A stretch of 44,623 bases of DNA from an uncultured Clostridia bacterium (GCA_947588805.1 CANPYR010000017.1:1-44623); one strand, 5' to 3'; shown: positions 16,370-24,317, counted from the stretch's first letter. Numbers and translations are program-made. Notes: a model not told the origin generated them from the sequence alone.

Positions 16370-17641
16370 TTATCTGATAATAATGCTGTCGCGCTCGGGT
16401 CCTACGGAGACGTATCCTATCTTGCATCCGATCTCGCGCTCTACGTACAGAACATAGTCCCGAGCTTCCTTAGGCAGGTCCTCCCACTTTCTGCAGCCCG
16501 AGATATCGCTCTTCCAGCCCTTCATATATTCGGTGACGGGCTTGCAGGAATCAAGAAGCGTAGGGAACGGGAAGCGATCGATGATCTTTCCGTCGAGCTC
16601 GTATTTTGCGCATATCGGGATCTCGTCCATAACGCTTAAGACGTCGAGCTTGGTCAGAGCTATAACGGTAGCGCCCTGGCATTCGACTCCGTAGCGGGTG
16701 GCGACGATATCTATAGGACCTACTCGGCGGGGCCTTCCGGTCTTAGCGCCGTATTCGTCCCCGGCTTCGCGGAGCTTTTCGGCCTTCTCGCCGAACCATT
16801 CGCAGGTAAACGGTCCCTCTCCTACGCAGGAGGAGTACGCCTTAACGACTCCGACGATTTTATCGAGCTTCGCCCCGGGAAGCCCCGAACCCACGGGAGC
16901 GAACGCGGCGATGGTATTTGAAGAGGTGGTATAGGGATAGATCCCGTAGTCGAGATCTCTCAGAGCGCCGAGCTGAGCTTCAAACAGAACGTTCTTACCC
17001 TCTTTTGTAGCGTTTTTGAGATACTCTCCGGTATCGCATACAAACGGACGGATCTTTTCGCCGTAGCTTTCTATCCACTTCTCAAGATCGTCCATAGTCG
17101 TCTCGGGAGCGCCGTAGACGTTTTTGAGGGTAAGATTTTTCCATTCCAAAAGATCTTTAAGATGAGATCTTAGGTGTTCGGGATAATTAAGCTCTCCCGC
17201 CATAACGGTCTTTTTTGAGTACTTATCGGAATAAAACGGAGCGATACCCTGCTTTGTCGAGCCGTACTTCTTATCCGCGAGCCTTGCTTCCTCAAGCGAA
17301 TCAAGATCGCGGTGCCAAGGAAGAAGCAAAGACGCGCGATCGCTTATCTTAAGGTTTTCCGGAGTCACATCCACGCCCCTTGCCCTGACCTCTTCGATCT
17401 CCTTATAAAGATTCTCGCAGTCGAGCGCCACGCCGTTTCCGAGGATGTTTACAACGCCCTTTGTGAATATTCCGGACGGTAGGAGATGGAGAGCGAACTT
17501 TCCGTATTCGTTGATGATGGTATGCCCTGCGTTGCCGCCGCCCTGATAGCGAACGACGACGTCGTTGTCGCGGGAAACGAGGTCGACCATTCTGCCTTTT
17601 CCTTCGTCTCCCCAGTTTATTCCTACGATAGCTGTGTTCAT
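16370..17641 (-). CDS. purA: Adenylosuccinate synthetase
   Basis: PurA joins IMP and aspartate using GTP, the first committed step to AMP. The 423-residue protein starts MNTAIVGINWGDEGKGR; the GDEGKG P-loop and catalytic aspartate are intact (the usual final K is R). YQGGGNAGHTI supplies the active-site histidine, and SSCVGEGPFTCEW and TGRPRRVGPIDIVATRYG match the conserved C-terminal blocks. I chose the ATG at 17641, with AGGAGG upstream, over a longer frame start at 17728 that lies inside the promoter. First gene of the purA-Nudix-purB operon. Confidence 0.96.
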   Translation of the reverse strand: MNTAIVGINWGDEGKGRMVDLVSRDNDVVVRYQGGGNAGHTIINEYGKFALHLLPSGIFTKGVVNILGNGVALDCENLYKEIEEVRARGVDVTPENLKISDRASLLLPWHRDLDSLEEARLADKKYGSTKQGIAPFYSDKYSKKTVMAGELNYPEHLRSHLKDLLEWKNLTLKNVYGAPETTMDDLEKWIESYGEKIRPFVCDTGEYLKNATKEGKNVLFEAQLGALRDLDYGIYPYTTSSNTIAAFAPVGSGLPGAKLDKIVGVVKAYSSCVGEGPFTCEWFGEKAEKLREAGDEYGAKTGRPRRVGPIDIVATRYGVECQGATVIALTKLDVLSVMDEIPICAKYELDGKIIDRFPFPTLLDSCKPVTEYMKGWKSDISGCRKWEDLPKEARDYVLYVEREIGCKIGYVSVGPERDSIIIR

Positions 17642-17699
17642 ATAAAAACCTCCTAAGCAAGATAACCTCAGCGCTTTCCGCTTCGGCACATACAGATAT

Positions 17700-17728
17700 A
17701 TAATACCAGATTCCCGCGCGAAATGCAA
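17700..17728 (-). promoter_or_regulatory. Promoter of the purA operon
   Basis: On the minus strand TTGCAT (complement of 17723-17728), 17 bases, TATTAT (complement of 17700-17705), with GG directly before the -10. The leader is about 50 bases and shows no purine riboswitch or obvious PurR box. Confidence 0.75.
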
Positions 17729-17830
17729 TAGGTTTTGAAAAAAAGATGTGGGGGCAAGTGTGTTTTAATCACAAGGTGAAAGATAGAAGTAAAAAGCTGA
17801 GTCTGCATTTAGCCGGGCTTTTTTCACACA

Positions 17831-17894
17831 AGTCGAACGGGAACAAAACCGGCAATGTTTTCCCGCCCTCTCTTCCGCTCATCCCGCCGCCGCT
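17831..17894. repeat. R1 long-form right half
   Basis: GTCGAACGGGAACAAAACC followed by GGCAATGTTTTCCCGCCC and ending ATCCCGCCGCCGC (17881-17893). The left half is missing. An inverted TTAGAAGATAGA-type tract follows at 17896-17938. Confidence 0.7.
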
Positions 17895-17975
17895 ATCTTC
17901 GCATTCTATCTTCTAACCTTCTAACCTCTAACCATCTAAAAGCCTCCCGCATATTATATACGCAGGAGGTGCAGA

Positions 17976-18779
17976 ATGAACAGTTTTGTATATTACGCCT
18001 TTTTGGCTACCGTCATAACCTGGCTCCTTACCGCTCTGGGAGCAGGCGTAGTGATATTTTTTAAATCCCCGGCACAGAAAATAATGAACCTGATGCTCGG
18101 ATTCGCTTCCGGGGTGATGATCGCCGCGTCATTCTGGTCGCTTTTGCAGCCTGCTATCGAGCGCGCGGAGACCGTCTCGAGACTTCCTGCGTATCTCGTC
18201 GCAGCGATAGGATTTGTCTTCGGAGCGGTGTTTATGTGGGCTTCCGATAAGATAGTGACATTCGCTGCGAAACGTGCAGACAGTATGCAGGGAAAGCCCG
18301 ACGAAAGGCTTTCAAGGATAATAATGCTGGTGCTCTCCATCACCCTCCATAACATCCCCGAAGGTCTTGCAGTAGGCGTGGCGTTTGGCGCGCTCGGGCG
18401 CGGAGAATTTGATCCCGAAGGACTTATGGGAGCAATAACTATCGCTTTAGGCATAGGGCTCCAGAATTTTCCCGAGGGCGCGGCGGTATCTTTGCCGCTT
18501 CGTCGCGAAGGATATTCACGAAAAAAAGCCTTCCTCTGGGGTCAGGCTTCCGGGATGGTAGAGCCCGTGGCAGGATTTATCGGCGCGCTTTTGGTGGTAT
18601 ATGTAGAAGCGCTCTTGCCCTATGCGTTAGCGTTTGCAGCCGGCGCGATGATACTTGTCGCGGTGCACGAGCTGATACCGGAATGCCAGAAAGGTAAGGA
18701 AAACAGCCCTTATTTTGCGACGATGGGGATAGTTGCAGGATTTACGGTAATGATGGTGATGGACATAATGCTGGGGTGA
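17976..18779 (+). CDS. ZIP family divalent metal transporter
   Basis: A 267-residue polytopic protein of the ZIP/ZupT family, which imports Zn2+ and other divalent metals. The two signature helices are intact: HNIPEG (H125, N126, E129) in transmembrane segment IV and QNFPEG (Q163, N164, E167) in segment V, together forming the binuclear metal site. A late VAVHELIPE supplies a further histidine and glutamate. GCAGGAGG precedes the ATG, and a weak -10 (TATTAT, 17952-17957) lies just upstream. It is monocistronic, followed by R2, R1 and a hairpin terminator. The exact metal is not predictable here. Confidence 0.9.
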   Translation: MNSFVYYAFLATVITWLLTALGAGVVIFFKSPAQKIMNLMLGFASGVMIAASFWSLLQPAIERAETVSRLPAYLVAAIGFVFGAVFMWASDKIVTFAAKRADSMQGKPDERLSRIIMLVLSITLHNIPEGLAVGVAFGALGRGEFDPEGLMGAITIALGIGLQNFPEGAAVSLPLRREGYSRKKAFLWGQASGMVEPVAGFIGALLVVYVEALLPYALAFAAGAMILVAVHELIPECQKGKENSPYFATMGIVAGFTVMMVMDIMLG

Positions 18780-18840
18780 AGTTGAGATTTTGGGGGAGCG
18801 GGGGACGGTCGGAAGCAGTTGCTGCGGTGGCTGTGATTTA

Positions 18841-19037
18841 GGTCTGTAGCATGGCAGGGCGCAGCCCGCGGACGGCCGTATGGCCGGACGGACTCGCCGT
18901 ACCAAGGACGGCGAGTCGTGCGCGTAAGCGCACCGGGCTGCGGCCGGGGTGGGAGCGGGAAAGGGAAAAATTACATCAAAGTCGTTGGGAGCGAAAGCAG
19001 CACTTGGAGCCATATCGCGCCGCGGGTAAAGCGCAGA
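18841..19037 (+). repeat. R2 structured GC-rich repeat, copy 2
   Basis: 197 bases, same length as 9138-9334, starting 61 bases after the ZIP stop. Hairpins are GACTCGCCGT/ACGGCGAGTC (18891-18900 with 18908-18917) and GTGCGC-GTAA-GCGCAC (18918-18933). Divergence from copy 1 is concentrated in the last 80 bases. As with copy 1, an R1 element follows (19089-19172). Confidence 0.75.
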
Positions 19038-19088
19038 AACCTATAGTTACAACTTCCGACTTCTGATTTCTCAATTCTGTTTTCTAAA

Positions 19089-19172
19089 AGCGGCGAGATT
19101 TGCTACTTTTCTGCCGTATTACTACCGATTGCGCCATCCCTCCCGCCCAAGCCCGCAAATCCCGCCGCCGCT
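19089..19172. repeat. R1 palindromic repeat, short form
   Basis: 84 bases. The left arm AGCGGCGAGATTTGC (19089-19103) pairs imperfectly with the right arm GCAAATCCCGCCGCCGCT (19155-19172). Both arms carry the TTTGC/GCAAA variant instead of TTCGC/GCGAA, a paired change relative to other copies. Confidence 0.75.
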
Positions 19173-19270
19173 ATCACACCGTAAATATAAAATATAACCA
19201 AACTACATATCTATATTTACCGTTTTCACCTCCATCCATAGCCATCCCGGCAATTCAGGGGGATCGGGCT

Positions 19271-19309
19271 AAAAAAATCAGGCAGGACCACCCTGCCTGA
19301 AATATTTTT
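19271..19309. terminator. Bidirectional hairpin terminator
   Basis: TCAGGCAGG (19278-19286) pairs with CCTGCCTGA (19292-19300). Seven A before it and TATTTTT after it give T runs on both strands, so it can end the ZIP transcript and the flavin reductase transcript. The 180 bp MITE begins at its right edge. Confidence 0.8.
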
Positions 19310-19487
19310 AAGGCGCCACCGCACAATTATTTTGGTGCAGATACGCAGTCAGATTTTTTGTCAGATGAAACAAAAACCGGAGCTAATACTTTGTGTATTA
19401 GCGAGGATTTTTGTGAAATATGACGAAAAATATGCAAGTAGATGCGCCAAAAAGGCGTTAGCCGCTAATTGCGCGGTGGTGCCTTAA
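19308..19487. mobile_element. 180 bp hairpin MITE with TTAA ends
   Basis: Both ends are TTAA (19308-19311 and 19484-19487), compatible with a TTAA target duplication. The 18 bases inside, GGCGCCACCGCACAATTA on the left, match the inverted right end (GGCACCACCGCGCAATTA) with two mismatches. The inner sequence is also an imperfect palindrome centred near 19397 (GCTAATAC-TTTGT-GTATTAGC), so the whole element folds into one long hairpin. It has no open frame and ends 3 bases from the flavin reductase stop. Confidence 0.8.
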
Positions 19488-19489
19488 CT

Positions 19490-20047
19490 TTATTTCAACT
19501 TTGCCCCGTCCTTGAAGGCGTTTCCGACTTTATCTCCTATCGCGTAATATCCCGCGCCGACTGAGTCGAAGATAATCGGACAGACTTTCTTGATATCTGG
19601 ATTTCCGTTATCCCCCAAAACGTTCTCGTCAACCGAAACGTTCACGATCTCCCCGACAACGCAGCCGTCTTCGTTGATCTTTTCAAGCTTGCACTCAATG
19701 GTCATGGGGTACTCGTTAATGATAGGCGCGTCTACAAATTCCGACTTGGTAACGCTGAAACCGGCCTTTTTAAGCTTATCCGGAACATCGTTTGCAGAAA
19801 CGATCCCTACATAGTCTGAAGCCACCGTGTTTTTTACGTCCGCAAAAGCGACGGTGAAAGCCTTTTTAAGCGCGATATTTTTGGTGGTCTTGTGACCGGC
19901 GCTAAGTGAGATCACGATCTTATTTGAATCGTAGGTCCCGCCCCAAGCCGCGTTCATAGCGTCAGGATTTCCGTTTTCGTCATATGTGCCTATAATAAGC
20001 ACAGGCATAGGATAGATCCAGGTTTTTGGTCCGAAGTTTTTACGCAT
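19490..20047 (-). CDS. Flavin reductase-like FMN-binding protein
   Basis: A 185-residue protein of the flavin reductase-like/DIM6-NTAB split-barrel family, which binds FMN and usually reduces flavin with NAD(P)H or acts as a flavoredoxin. Family features are the start FGPKTWIYPMPVLIIGTYDENGNPDAMNAAWGG and ISLSAGHKTTKNI, the conserved serine/threonine-rich phosphate-binding strand. The later YAIGDKVGNAFKDG closes the domain. AAAGGAGAG precedes the ATG. It is probably transcribed alone, with a possible TTGTCA-17-TAAAAA promoter at 20086-20114. It lies downstream of the amylase gene on the same strand, 188 bases away. Partner unknown. Confidence 0.85.
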   Translation of the reverse strand: MRKNFGPKTWIYPMPVLIIGTYDENGNPDAMNAAWGGTYDSNKIVISLSAGHKTTKNIALKKAFTVAFADVKNTVASDYVGIVSANDVPDKLKKAGFSVTKSEFVDAPIINEYPMTIECKLEKINEDGCVVGEIVNVSVDENVLGDNGNPDIKKVCPIIFDSVGAGYYAIGDKVGNAFKDGAKLK

Positions 20048-20235
20048 GATGATTCTCTCCTTTTGATAATTAGTTTTGGTATTTATTTTTACGCGTTAAA
20101 GCGCGTTTTGACAAAAATATGTAGATTTTGATTGGGATTCGTAACGAGGGGGCGGCGGTTCGCGGTAAGATACCGTGGAAGCCGCGAAAATCGTTGCAGC
20201 GGGTTTTAGTTATGCGCCCTGTTGCCCCGTAAATC

Positions 20236-21546
20236 CTACTCCGTCTTCCAAAAATAAGCCGAATACCCCGGCAGCAAGCTCCCGCCGCCAAAATCATGCT
20301 GCTCTCCCGTAATAAGATCCACAGCTCTCCCGGCTTCCGCGTTGAAGTGCGCGACAAAATCCTCCGAATCGGCGTTTATCGCCACAAGCACCCGCTCGTT
20401 TTGAGTCTTTCGCTCAAATATGCACTGCTTATTCGTCAGGAGCACCGAACGGAAGCTCCCGTAATTTAACGCTTCCGAGCCCTTTTTTGCTTCTGATAGC
20501 TTTGAAATATATTCGCAAAGCCCGTTCCACTGCGGCGCTTCAAAAGACGGACGGAGCGCGGGATCGCCCTGCGACTTTTCGGCTTTTTCTCCCCACTCGC
20601 TTCCGTAGTATACGCATGGTATCCCCGGCATACCGAACTCTAACGCGTAAATAAGCGGAAGATGCGCGGGATTTTTGAGGATAGAAGCTATTCTTGTAAC
20701 GTCGTGATTGTCAACAAAGCTAAAAAGATGCTTGCCCTTGTAAAGCGTCCAGTTTTCCGGGCCGAACTGCCGCATAAGCGAGTGATTTATCTCAAACATA
20801 TTCATCGAGTTAAAGCTTGAATACAGCCCCTTATAGCACTCGTAATTCGTAGCCGAATGCAGCATTCTGTCGTTCATAAGGCGGTTGTAGTCGCCGTGGA
20901 GCATCTCCCCCAAAAGCCAGAAATCCGGCTTAAGCGAAGAAGTAAACTGTCTTAAGCGCGCCAAAAAATTCTCGTCAAGACAGTAGGCTACGTCGAGCCG
21001 CAGCCCGTCGATCCTAAACTCCTCTATCCACCCGCGAACGCTTTCAAAGAGGTAATTTATTACGTCTTCGTTCTTAAGATTAAGCTTTACAAGGTCGTAA
21101 TTCCCCTCCCAGCCCTCATACCAGAGCCCGTCGTTATAGTTTGAATTCCCGTAAAAATCTATTCTGTTGAACCAGCCGACATACGGCGAGCCCTCGCGGT
21201 TTTTAAGCACGTCTTTAAAAGCCCGGAATCCGCGCCCGCAGTGATTAAAAACGCCGTCCAAAACGACTTTTATACCGTTTTCGTGGAGCCTGTCGCAGAC
21301 GGCGGCGAAGTCTTCGTTTGTCCCGAGACGGCAGTCGATTTTTCGGTAGTCGCGGGTGTTATAGCCGTGGGTATCGGATTCAAACACCGGGCAGAAATAT
21401 ACCGCGTTCACGCCGAGCTTTTTCAGGTGAGGGATCCAGTCGAGAACCTTAAGGATACGGGATACGGTAACGCCGTCGTTTTCAAACGGCGCGCCCGCGA
21501 ACCCGAGAGGATAGATCTGATAAAAAACGCTTTCATACGGCCACAT
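20236..21546 (-). CDS. GH13 alpha-amylase family glycosidase, cytoplasmic
   Basis: A 436-residue GH13 enzyme acting on alpha-glucans or maltodextrins. The conserved blocks are present: GVFNHCG (region I), GLRLDVAY with nucleophile D185 (region II), LLGEMLHGDY with acid/base E214 (region III) and FVDNHDVTR with D282 (region IV). There is no signal peptide, so it acts on sugars already inside the cell; this fits the malQ gene further right. I chose the ATG at 21546, preceded by AAAGGAGACC, over an upstream start at 21612 that lies in the -35 box. Neopullulanase/cyclomaltodextrinase-like activity is possible; substrate preference cannot be told. Confidence 0.9.
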   Translation of the reverse strand: MWPYESVFYQIYPLGFAGAPFENDGVTVSRILKVLDWIPHLKKLGVNAVYFCPVFESDTHGYNTRDYRKIDCRLGTNEDFAAVCDRLHENGIKVVLDGVFNHCGRGFRAFKDVLKNREGSPYVGWFNRIDFYGNSNYNDGLWYEGWEGNYDLVKLNLKNEDVINYLFESVRGWIEEFRIDGLRLDVAYCLDENFLARLRQFTSSLKPDFWLLGEMLHGDYNRLMNDRMLHSATNYECYKGLYSSFNSMNMFEINHSLMRQFGPENWTLYKGKHLFSFVDNHDVTRIASILKNPAHLPLIYALEFGMPGIPCVYYGSEWGEKAEKSQGDPALRPSFEAPQWNGLCEYISKLSEAKKGSEALNYGSFRSVLLTNKQCIFERKTQNERVLVAINADSEDFVAHFNAEAGRAVDLITGEQHDFGGGSLLPGYSAYFWKTE

Positions 21547-21583
21547 TTTTAGGTCTCCTTTGGTGTGAAAAATTTCCGGAATC

Positions 21584-21612
21584 ATTATAGCAGAAAGCGC
21601 CGTGAAAGTCAA
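21584..21612 (-). promoter_or_regulatory. Promoter of the GH13 amylase gene
   Basis: On the minus strand TTGACT (complement of 21607-21612), 17 bases, TATAAT (complement of 21584-21589). The start codon follows after about 38 bases. Confidence 0.88.
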
Positions 21613-21742
21613 TCGTGGGGGAGGGAATAGATGTCAGAAGTCAGAAATCAGATATCAGAATTTCAAGGTTTCGCCTTCGGCAAGGAATTTAAAATATGAA
21701 AACAGTGTGCGCGGAATGTACACTCTCCAAGTCTCCCCCCTG

Positions 21743-21771
21743 TTGCATTTTCACAAAAAATATGCTATACT
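21743..21771 (+). promoter_or_regulatory. Promoter of thyA-folA
   Basis: TTGCAT (21743-21748), 17 bases, TATACT (21766-21771) with TG at the extended -10 position (21763-21764). It overlaps the ends of spurious upstream frames, so translation must start downstream. Confidence 0.8.
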
Positions 21772-21797
21772 ATCCCCATACTGATTTTTTGGAGGGA

Positions 21798-22706
21798 ATG
21801 CTTGTGGCTAAATGGGACGACGTTTACTGCCTGCTTCTTAAAAAGATACTTTCAGAGGGGACTGAGGTCGAAAACCGGACCGGGATAAATACCGTTAAGA
21901 TCCCGTCGTTTTCCTTTTGCCTTGACGTCGGCGAGGAGTTCCCTATCCTTACCACCAAACAGCTCTTTATCCGTCAGGCGGTGCTTGAAATGCTCTGGTT
22001 CTATCAGGCGCAGTCTAACGACGTGAGATGGCTCAAGGATAGGGGCGTTCATATCTGGGACGAGTGGGAGATCGACGAGGAGGGGTATTGGAACGCCGTG
22101 CAGATGATCCCGGACGAGAACGGCCGGCTCAGAAAAACCGAGGTCCATAAATTCTTCGGCAAGGAGTGGGCGCATACCATCGGCACCGCTTACGGGTGGA
22201 TAGTGAAAAAGTTCAACCTGACAGGCGAACTTATAGATAAGCTTAAACATAATCCCGGCGATAGGAGAATGGTAATGTCGCTCTGGCAGAACGATTATCT
22301 TCAAACGGCCGTTCTTCCGTCCTGCGTTTGGTCGAGCGAGTGGGACGTAACCGACGGGAAGCTTAACGCTTGGATCCATCAGCGCAGCTGCGACGTTCCT
22401 CTCGGGCTCCCCTTTAACGTCACTCAGTATGCGGTGCTCCTCTCTATGCTCGCACAGGTCACGGGACTGAAACCCGGCTGTATCGACTGGTCTATCAAGG
22501 ACGCTCATATTTATGTAAATCAGATCGAAGGCGTTAAGGAACAGCTCGGAAGATATGAAAAAAACGGCTCTCTTCCCGCGCCGAAGCTATGGCTTAATCC
22601 TGAAGTCAAAGACTTCTTTGACTTCGACAGCTCCGCGGAATGCCGAGACGTTAAGCTGATCGATTATAAGCATATGGGGAAAATATCCTTTCCTATCGCG
22701 CAGTAA
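21798..22706 (+). CDS. thyA: Thymidylate synthase, B. subtilis ThyA-like subtype
   Basis: Makes dTMP from dUMP with methylenetetrahydrofolate as methyl donor and reductant, releasing dihydrofolate. The 302-residue protein has nucleophile C176 in LPSCVWSSEW, the phosphate-binding HQRSCDV, the LGLPFNVTQYAVL helix and DAHIYVNQ. The ordinary LPPCH histidine is absent; the motif and the end LWLNPEVKDFFDFD recall the B. subtilis prophage-type ThyA (TPCVYETQW). About 30 extra residues lie near 90-120. The start is uncertain: ATG 21798 is only two bases from GGAGG, while GTG 21804 has ideal spacing and yields MAKWDDVY. It is the first gene of a thyA-folA unit. Confidence 0.93.
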   Translation: MLVAKWDDVYCLLLKKILSEGTEVENRTGINTVKIPSFSFCLDVGEEFPILTTKQLFIRQAVLEMLWFYQAQSNDVRWLKDRGVHIWDEWEIDEEGYWNAVQMIPDENGRLRKTEVHKFFGKEWAHTIGTAYGWIVKKFNLTGELIDKLKHNPGDRRMVMSLWQNDYLQTAVLPSCVWSSEWDVTDGKLNAWIHQRSCDVPLGLPFNVTQYAVLLSMLAQVTGLKPGCIDWSIKDAHIYVNQIEGVKEQLGRYEKNGSLPAPKLWLNPEVKDFFDFDSSAECRDVKLIDYKHMGKISFPIAQ

Positions 22707-22723
22707 CGCAGTAATGCAGTAAT
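22700..22723. repeat. Three tandem GCAGTAAY units over the thyA stop codon
   Basis: GCAGTAAC, GCAGTAAT, GCAGTAAT. The first unit contains the thyA stop TAA (22704-22706), and each unit repeats a TAA. Confidence 0.7.
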
Positions 22724-22765
22724 AAAAAATCAAACCGGAATTAACCTGACAGGAGATTGCAAAAA

Positions 22766-23263
22766 ATGATAAAAATTATCGCCGCAGTCGGAAAACGGAA
22801 TGAGCTCGGAGCAAACGGAAGGCTTTTATGGGATCTTCCGGGGGATATGAAATTTTTCCGCGAGACTACTAAGGGCGCGACAGTTATAATGGGAAGAAAG
22901 ACGTATGAATCCATAGGAAGACCGCTTCCTAAGAGAAGAAATATCGTTATCACGTCAAATCCCGAGTACCATCCCGACGGCGCGGAGACGGTAACGTCGC
23001 TTGAAAACGCGCTCGCGCTCGCTCTTGAGCATCCCGAAAACCGGGATATTTTCATAATCGGTGGGGGAAGCGTTTACGCTGACGGGATAAAGTACGCGGA
23101 AGAGATCCTTCTCACGGAAATAGATAACGAATACCCCGAGGCGGACGTATTTTTCCCCGAATTCGACAAGAGCGGATATGTCCGCACCGTAGCCGCGATG
23201 GGAGAAGACGGCGGCGTGAGGTATGAATTCGCAAAATATACCCGAAAGAAAACAGAAGCGTAA
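22766..23263 (+). CDS. folA: Dihydrofolate reductase
   Basis: Reduces dihydrofolate to tetrahydrofolate with NADPH, regenerating the cofactor oxidised by ThyA. The 165-residue protein has IAAVGKRNELGANGRLLWDLPGDMKFF with active-site acid D27, TVIMGRKTYESIGRPLPKRRN for NADPH binding and IFIIGGGSVYADGI. ATG 22766 is preferred, with AGGAG 10 bases upstream; a TTG at 22757 is too close to that site. It lies 59 bases after thyA and is probably cotranscribed with it. Confidence 0.95.
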   Translation: MIKIIAAVGKRNELGANGRLLWDLPGDMKFFRETTKGATVIMGRKTYESIGRPLPKRRNIVITSNPEYHPDGAETVTSLENALALALEHPENRDIFIIGGGSVYADGIKYAEEILLTEIDNEYPEADVFFPEFDKSGYVRTVAAMGEDGGVRYEFAKYTRKKTEA

Positions 23264-23322
23264 TATCCGAAAAATATATTTCGTATAATTATCAAAAAAA
23301 CACCCGAAAAGGAGAAAATAAG

Positions 23323-23805
23323 ATGTTTTCATGGCTGACTCAGACCACTTTAGGAAAAATAGTCGCGACGTTTATAATTTCAATGCTTCCGGTAGTAGAG
23401 CTGCGCGGTGGGATCCCCTACGGAGTGGGATTCGGTCTCAGCCCGCTGACAGCGATGCTGACGGCGATGATAGGGAATCTTTTGCCGATACCGTTTATAC
23501 TGCTTCTTTTGGATAAGATAATGGAATTTTGCAAGAAGCAGAAAGGGTTCTTAGGCAAGTTCGCCAATTTTTTAGAGCAAAAGGCTTATAAGAATAAGGA
23601 AACGATAGATAAGTATAAAGCGCTCGGTTTGATAATACTGGTAGCGATACCGCTTCCGGGGACGGGGGCGTGGACGGGCGCGCTGGTTGCAACGGTGCTG
23701 AGGATGGATAGGAAGAAAGCGTTCCCGTGCATATGCGCGGGGGTATTGATAGCGGGAATAGCGGTTACGGTCTTGAGTTATGGAGTCAAGTCGATTGTCA
23801 GTTAG
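23323..23805 (+). CDS. Putative small multidrug export protein (COG2426-like)
   Basis: A 160-residue membrane protein of the Sm_multidrug_ex type. Features are VVELRGGIPYGVGFGL near the start and IPLPGTGAWTGALVA in the second half, with about four hydrophobic segments and a central charged loop (about 66-95). The GGIPYG and PGTGAW re-entrant motifs recall the DedA/VTT superfamily. The transport function is a family name only. AAAAGGAG precedes the ATG. It is 59 bases after folA, possibly the last gene of the same unit; an R3 hairpin array and a strong terminator follow. Confidence 0.8.
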   Translation: MFSWLTQTTLGKIVATFIISMLPVVELRGGIPYGVGFGLSPLTAMLTAMIGNLLPIPFILLLLDKIMEFCKKQKGFLGKFANFLEQKAYKNKETIDKYKALGLIILVAIPLPGTGAWTGALVATVLRMDRKKAFPCICAGVLIAGIAVTVLSYGVKSIVS

Positions 23806-23825
23806 GGGCGTAGGGAAACGGAATC

Positions 23826-24022
23826 AAAAAGGTTTCGCCGGCCTTTCCTAAAAAGGCCGCAGGGGTCCAGGGGACAGAGTCACCTAGTCGCGCCCGCAGG
23901 CGCGAAACACCCCCAGCGTTAGCAAGCGCAGGAAGGGGAGAAAAAACAGTCCGGCGGACTGTTTTTTCGTGGGGAGACACTCGCCGGGTCTCCCCTTTTT
24001 GACAGCTATGCTGTCAAAAACA
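23826..24022 (+). repeat. R3 hairpin-array repeat, direct copy
   Basis: It begins 20 bases after the stop of the export gene. Order: AAAAAGGTTTCGCCGG, the GGCCTTT-CCTAA-AAAGGCC hairpin, the GCGCCCGCAGGCGC block, a variable part with a terminator at 23941-23967, the GGGGAGAC/GTCTCCCC hairpin (23971-23995) and the TTTTTGACAGC/GCTGTCAAAAA palindrome (23996-24020). The inverted copy at 14216-14417 has the same order with a different hairpin in the variable slot. Confidence 0.78.
23941..23967. terminator. Strong bidirectional terminator inside R3
   Basis: AAAAAACAGTCC (23941-23952) and GGACTGTTTTTT (23956-23967) form a perfect 12 bp stem with a GGC loop and a T6 run. It is the natural end of the thyA-folA-export transcript. 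Confidence 0.88.
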
Positions 24023-24076
24023 CTGTAGGCAGATGGGTATACATACAGCATGATAATTAGGAGCAGAGACTTGGAA

Positions 24077-24149
24077 CGGCGGGATTTGCTGTCCCTGATG
24101 TAACTACTACCGACTGCGCCACCATCCCTACCCCGCTCATCTCGCCGCC
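24077..24149. repeat. R1 palindromic repeat, degenerate short form
   Basis: CGGCGGGATTTGC (24077-24089) at the left, the central ACTACCGACTGCGCC (24106-24120) and ATCTCGCCGCC (24139-24149) at the right. Confidence 0.65.
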
Positions 24150-24317
24150 CTTCCCCCTCACATTATTTTTCATCAACCCCAAAATCAATTTTTTATTCTC
24201 CTCATTTCCTTAAATATCAACAATATTTCCTCATGATACATCAAATATTTTCTCACAAATGGCCTGTAATCAGCACAATTACCAAAGCAGCATATTTAAA
24301 TATGTCAATACTGCTAA

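Noticed and set aside
20048-20235. A small gene between the amylase and flavin reductase genes
   Set aside because: The frame at 20070-20357 overlaps the end of the amylase gene out of frame and lacks a ribosome site; the spacer holds at most a weak promoter.
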